NCBI GenBank assembly: GCA_002189035.1
Contig: NEEC01000127.1
Location: forward strand, 29,521 to 93,520
Source of the DNA: Utricularia gibba
Taxonomy: Eukaryota; Streptophyta; Magnoliopsida; Lamiales; Lentibulariaceae
Length of the DNA: 64,000 nucleotides
Direction of reading: 5' to 3'
Below the pieces are notes generated by a model, which was given only the letters and a program-made list of their open reading frames with translations, searched no databases and was not told the origin of the DNA. Below are positions 60,024-64,000 of this stretch, piece by piece; positions within the stretch are counted from its first letter, which is position 1; each line of letters begins with the position of its first letter. Both the position numbers and the translations under genes were made by a program.

Positions 60024-63000
60024 TCATCCGTGTTGAATGCTTCTTCGTCCGAGATGCATCAGAGCTCGAATTATCGCCTTATATTAGCCTTCAGATGTGC
60101 CACAAAGTGGCCACCACGTTCGCGACGACGCGACTTGGAACACCAAAATCGACGATTGTAATTTTCGGCTTGCAAAACATCTGCGTTTTTGGTGATGTGA
60201 AATATGGGTTTTCGAGGCGATCTTTGCACATGCTTAGGGTGTGTCCCTACCGAAGCCTCATGGTTTCCTCGCACACCGTTCGGCATCTCGTCGATATCCT
60301 GAAGACCGTGATGAGTCACGCTGCGCCCGGAATACCGTTTCGAAGCTCGTTCCGAGCCGTCATCTTCCGTGTTGAATGCTTCTTCGTCCGAGGATGCATA
60401 AGAGCTCGAATTATCGCCTTATATTAGCCTTCAGATGTGCCACAAAGTGGCCACCACGTTCGCGACGACGCGACTTGAACACCAAAATCGACGTGATTGT
60501 AATTTTCGGCTTGCAAAAACATCTGCGTTTTTCGGGTGATGTGAAAATATGGGTTTTCGAGGCGATCTTTGCACATGCTTAGGTGTGTCCCTACTCGAAG
60601 CCTCATGGTTTCCTCGCACACCGTTCGGCATCTCGTCGATATCCTGAAGACCGTGATGAGTCACGCTGCGCCCGGAATACCGTTTCGAAGCTCGTTCCGA
60701 GCCGGTCATCTTCCGTGTTGAATGCTTCTTCGTCCGAGGATGCATCAGAGCTCGAATTATCGCCTTCTATTAGCCTTCAGATGTGCCACAAAGTGGCCAC
60801 CACGTTCGCGACGACGCGACTTGGAACACCAAAATCGACGTGATTGTAATTTTCGGCTTGCAAAACATCTGCGTTTTTTCGGGTGATGTGAAATATGGGT
60901 TTTCGAGGCGATCTTTGCACATGCTTAGGTGTGTCCCTACTCGAAGCCTCATGGTTTCCTCGCACACCGTTCGGCATCTCGTCGATATCCTGAAGACCGT
61001 GATGAGTCACGCTGCGCCCGGAATACCGTTTCGAAGCTCGTTCCGAGCCGGTCATCTTCCGTGTTGAAGCTTCTTCGTCCGAGATGCATAAGAGCTCGAA
61101 TTATCGCCTTCTATTAGCCTTCAGATGTGCCACAAAGTGGCCACCACGTTCCGACGACGCGACTTGGAACACCAAAATCGACGTGATTGTAATTTTCGGC
61201 TTGCAAAACATCTGCGTTTTTTCGGGTGATGTGAAATATGGGTTTTCGAGGCGATCTTTGCACATGCTTAGGTGTGTGTCCCTACTCGAAGCCTCATGGT
61301 TCCTCGCACACCGTTCGGCATCTCGTCGATATCCTGAAGACCGTGATGAGTCACGCTGCGCCCGGCATACCGTTTCGAAGCTCGTTCCGAGCCGGTCATC
61401 TTCCGTGTTAAAGCTTCTTCGTCCGAGGATGCATCAGAGCTCGAATTATCGCCTTATATTAGCCTTCAGATGTGCCACAAAGTGGCCACCACGTTCGCGA
61501 CGATGCGACTTGAACACCAAAATCGACGTGATTGTAATTTTCGGCTTGCAAAACATCTGCGTTTTTTCGGGTGATGTGAAATATGGGTTTTCGAGGCGAT
61601 CTTTGCACATGCTTAGGGTGTGTCCCTACCGAAGCCTCATGGTTTCCTCGCACACCGTTCGGCATCTCGTCGATATCCTGAAGACCGTGATGAGTCACGC
61701 TGCGCCCGGAATACCGTTTCGAAGCTCGTTCCGAGCCGGTCATCTTCCGTGTTGAAGCTTCTTCGTCCGAGATGCATCAGAGCTCGAATTATCGCCTTCT
61801 ATTAGCCTTCAGATGTGCCACAAAGTGGCCACCACGTTCGCGACGATGCGACTTGGAACACAAAATCGACGTGATTGTAATTTTCGGCTTGCAAAACATC
61901 TGCGTTTTTTCGGGTGATGTGAAATATGGGTTTTCGAGGCGATCTTTGCACATGCTTAGGGTGTGTCCCTACCGAAGCCTCATGGTTTCCTCGCACACCG
62001 TTCGGCATCTCGTCGATATCCTGAAGACCGTGATGAGTCACGCTGCGCCCGGAATACCGTTTCGAAGCTCGTTCCGAGCCAGTCATCTTCCGTGTTGAAT
62101 GCTTCTTCGTCCGAGGATGCATCAGAGCTCGAATTATCGCCTTATATTAGCCTTCAGATGTGCCACAAAGTGGCCACCACGTTCGCGACGATGCGACTTG
62201 GAACACCAAAATCGACGCGATTGTGATTTTCGGCTTGCAAAACATCTGCGTTTTTTCGGGTGATGTGAAATATGGGTTTTCGAGGCGATCTTTGCATGCT
62301 TAGGGTGTGTCCCTACCCGAAGCCTCATGGTTTCCTCGCACACCGTTCGGCATCTCGTCGATATCCTGAAGACCGTGATGAGTCACGCTGCGCCCGGCAT
62401 ACCGTTTCGAAGCTCGTTCCGAGCCGGTCATCTTCCGTGTTGAAGCTTCTTCGTCCGAGGATGCATCAGAGCTCGAATTATCGCCTTATTAGCCTTCAGA
62501 TGTGCCACAAAGTGGCCACCACGTTCGCGACGATGCGACTTGGAACACCAAAATCGACGCGATTGTAATTTTCGGCTTGCAAAACATCTGCGTTTTTTCG
62601 GGTGATGTGAAATATGGGTTTTCGAGGCGATCTTTGCACATGCTTAGGTGTGTCCCTACCGAAGCCTCATGGTTTCCTCGCACACCGTTCGGCATCTCGT
62701 CGATATCCTGAAGACCGTGATGAGTCACGCTGCGCCCGGAATACCGTTTCGAAGCTCGTTCCGAGCCGGTCATCTTCCGTGTTTTAAAGCTTCTTCGTCC
62801 GAGGATGCATCAGAGCTCGAATTATCGCCTTATATTAGCCTTCAGATGTGCCACAAAGTGGCCACCACGTTCGCGACGATGCGACTTGGAACACCAAATC
62901 GACGCGATTGTAATTTTCGGCTTGCAAAACATCTGCGTTTTTTCGGGTGATGTGAAATATGGGTTTTCGAGGCGATCTTTGCACATGCTTAGGGTGTGTC

Positions 63001-64000
63001 CCTACCCGAAGCCTCATGGTTTCCTCGCACACCGTTCGGCATCTCGTCGATATCCTGAAGACCGTGATGAGTCACGCTGCGCCCGGAATACCGTTTCGAA
63101 GCTCGTTCCGAGCCGGTCATCTTCCGTGTTGAAGCTTCTTCGTCCAGGATGCATCAGAGCTCGAATTATCGCCTTATATTAGCCTTCAGATGTGCCACAA
63201 AGTGGCCACCACGTTCGCGACGATGCGACTTGAACACCAAAATCGACGTGATTGTAATTTTCGGCTTGCAAAACATCTGCTTTTTCGGGTGATGTGAAAT
63301 ATGGGTTTTCGAGGCGATCTTTGCACATGCTTAGGGTGTGTCCCTACTCGAAGCCTCATGGTTTCCTCGCACACCGTTCGGCATCTCGTCGATATCCTGA
63401 AGACCGTGATGAGTCACGCTGCGCCCGCATACCTTTTCGAAGCTCGTTCCGAGCCGGTCATCTTCCGTGTTTAAAGCTTCTTCGTCCGAGGATGCATCAG
63501 AGCTCGAATTATCGCCTTCTATTAGCCTTCATATGTGCCAAAAGTGGCCACCACGTTCGCGACGATGCGACTTGGAACACCAAAATCGACACGATTGTGA
63601 TTTTCGGCTTGCAAAACATCTGCGTTTTTTCGGGTGATGTGAAATATGGGTTTTCGAGGCGATCTTTGCACATGCTTAGGGTGTGTCCCTACCGAAGCCT
63701 CATGGTTTCCTCGCACACCGCTCGGCATCTCGTCGATATCCTGAAGACCGTGATGAGTCACGCTGCGCCCGGAATACCGTTTCGAAGCTCGTTCCGAGCC
63801 GTCATCTTCCGTGTTGAAGCTTCTTCGTCCGAGATGCATAAGAGCTCGAATTATCGCCTTATATTAGCCTTCAGATGTGCCACAAAGTGGCCACCACGTT
63901 CGCGACGATGCGACTTGGAACACCAAAATCGACGTGATTGTAATTTTCGGCTTGCAAAACATCTGCGTTTTTTCGGTGATGTGAAATATGGGTTTTCGAG

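Larger units (their letters stand above)
1..64000. repeat. Satellite DNA array, ~346-bp monomer, ~185 head-to-tail copies
   Basis: The same unit recurs from the first base to the last. The word gcgatctttgcacatgctta marks the chosen phase and is found at 2, 344, 689, 1032, 1378 and then every 340-346 bp. Every copy has the same orientation and I saw no inverted copy. Full length is 346 bp; most copies are 1-4 bp shorter because of single-base losses in short runs (CCC/CC, GG/G, AAAA/AAA, T4-T8). The consensus is about 51% G+C, with roughly 1.4 times the CpG expected from its base composition (hand count). Each standard monomer carries HindIII, EcoRV, NsiI, SacI, BstBI and NruI sites, so a genomic digest should give a ladder. 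Because 346 is not a multiple of 3, no reading frame runs through successive perfect copies. The centromeric or heterochromatic role is inference from array type, not seen directly. Confidence 0.98.
49600..64000. repeat. Satellite subarray C (TGTGCC subfamily, well-ordered)
   Basis: From the monomer whose dyad region begins near 49,832 the copies again carry TGTGCC and CTTGGAACACCAAAATC with GTGTCCCTAC, as in subarray A. Copies are mostly intact and evenly spaced with no scrambled zone. GTTGAAGC with one A missing is common. A cluster near 60.5-62.7 kb shares CTTAGGTGTGTCC (one G lost) and CTACTCGAAG. Apart from the insert at 59,933-60,023 everything reads as satellite. Confidence 0.85.

Noticed and set aside
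59904-60161. The foreign insert as an exon or a small gene
   Set aside because: Only about 30 codons are non-satellite, more than one + frame is open across much of it, there are no splice or start signals, and the flanks are satellite.
1-64000. CRISPR array, because of regular repetition
   Set aside because: There is no short repeat with unique spacers. The whole 346-bp unit repeats and copies differ only by scattered variants; there are no cas genes.

Overview
The whole window is one head-to-tail tandem array of a single satellite repeat. The full-length monomer is 346 bp; a clean copy runs from 1032 to 1377. Dividing the window by the usual 342-346 bp spacing gives about 185 copies, all in the same orientation. 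The window opens on a monomer start (phase set at the gcgatct word, first at position 2) and closes on a monomer end. I can support no protein gene, RNA gene, CRISPR array, transposon or promoter. The many open frames of 60-390 codons are translations of the repeat in different phases on both strands.

This is eukaryotic satellite DNA of a centromeric, pericentromeric or subtelomeric kind. By hand count the consensus has about 51% G+C and about 32 CpG per monomer against roughly 23 expected, so CpG is not depleted. That argues against long residence in a heavily CpG-methylated germline such as that of vertebrates or most plants. An invertebrate, oomycete, fungus or similar lineage fits better, but the species cannot be named from the sequence. 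346 bp is twice 173 bp, close to a dinucleosomal length.

Layout. (1) 1 to about 22.4 kb is a mixed older subfamily (TGTGCC type). Near-perfect monomers alternate with scrambled patches, densest at 12.7-17.7 kb and 20.2-21.3 kb. (2) About 22.4 to 49.5 kb is a more homogeneous subfamily with CGCC at the same site, CAG instead of CAA before ATC, and private variants TACGTGAAG and CCAAGG. Within it, three blocks (29.1-31.9, 34.3-39.4 and 44.5-49.0 kb) alternate strictly between two monomer kinds, giving a dimeric higher-order repeat of about 685 bp. (3) A 66-bp internal deletion at 49,170/49,171 lies at the transition back to (4), about 49.6-64 kb, which is again TGTGCC type, with a short return of CGCC copies at 52.9-55.0 kb. 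The only stretch that does not read as satellite is about 91 bp at 59,933-60,023, which replaces the middle of one monomer.

No gene system is present. What merits attention is the array itself: its subfamily layering, the dimeric higher-order structure, two conserved short dyads per monomer, the scrambled patches (real decay or consensus artefact) and the single foreign insert.
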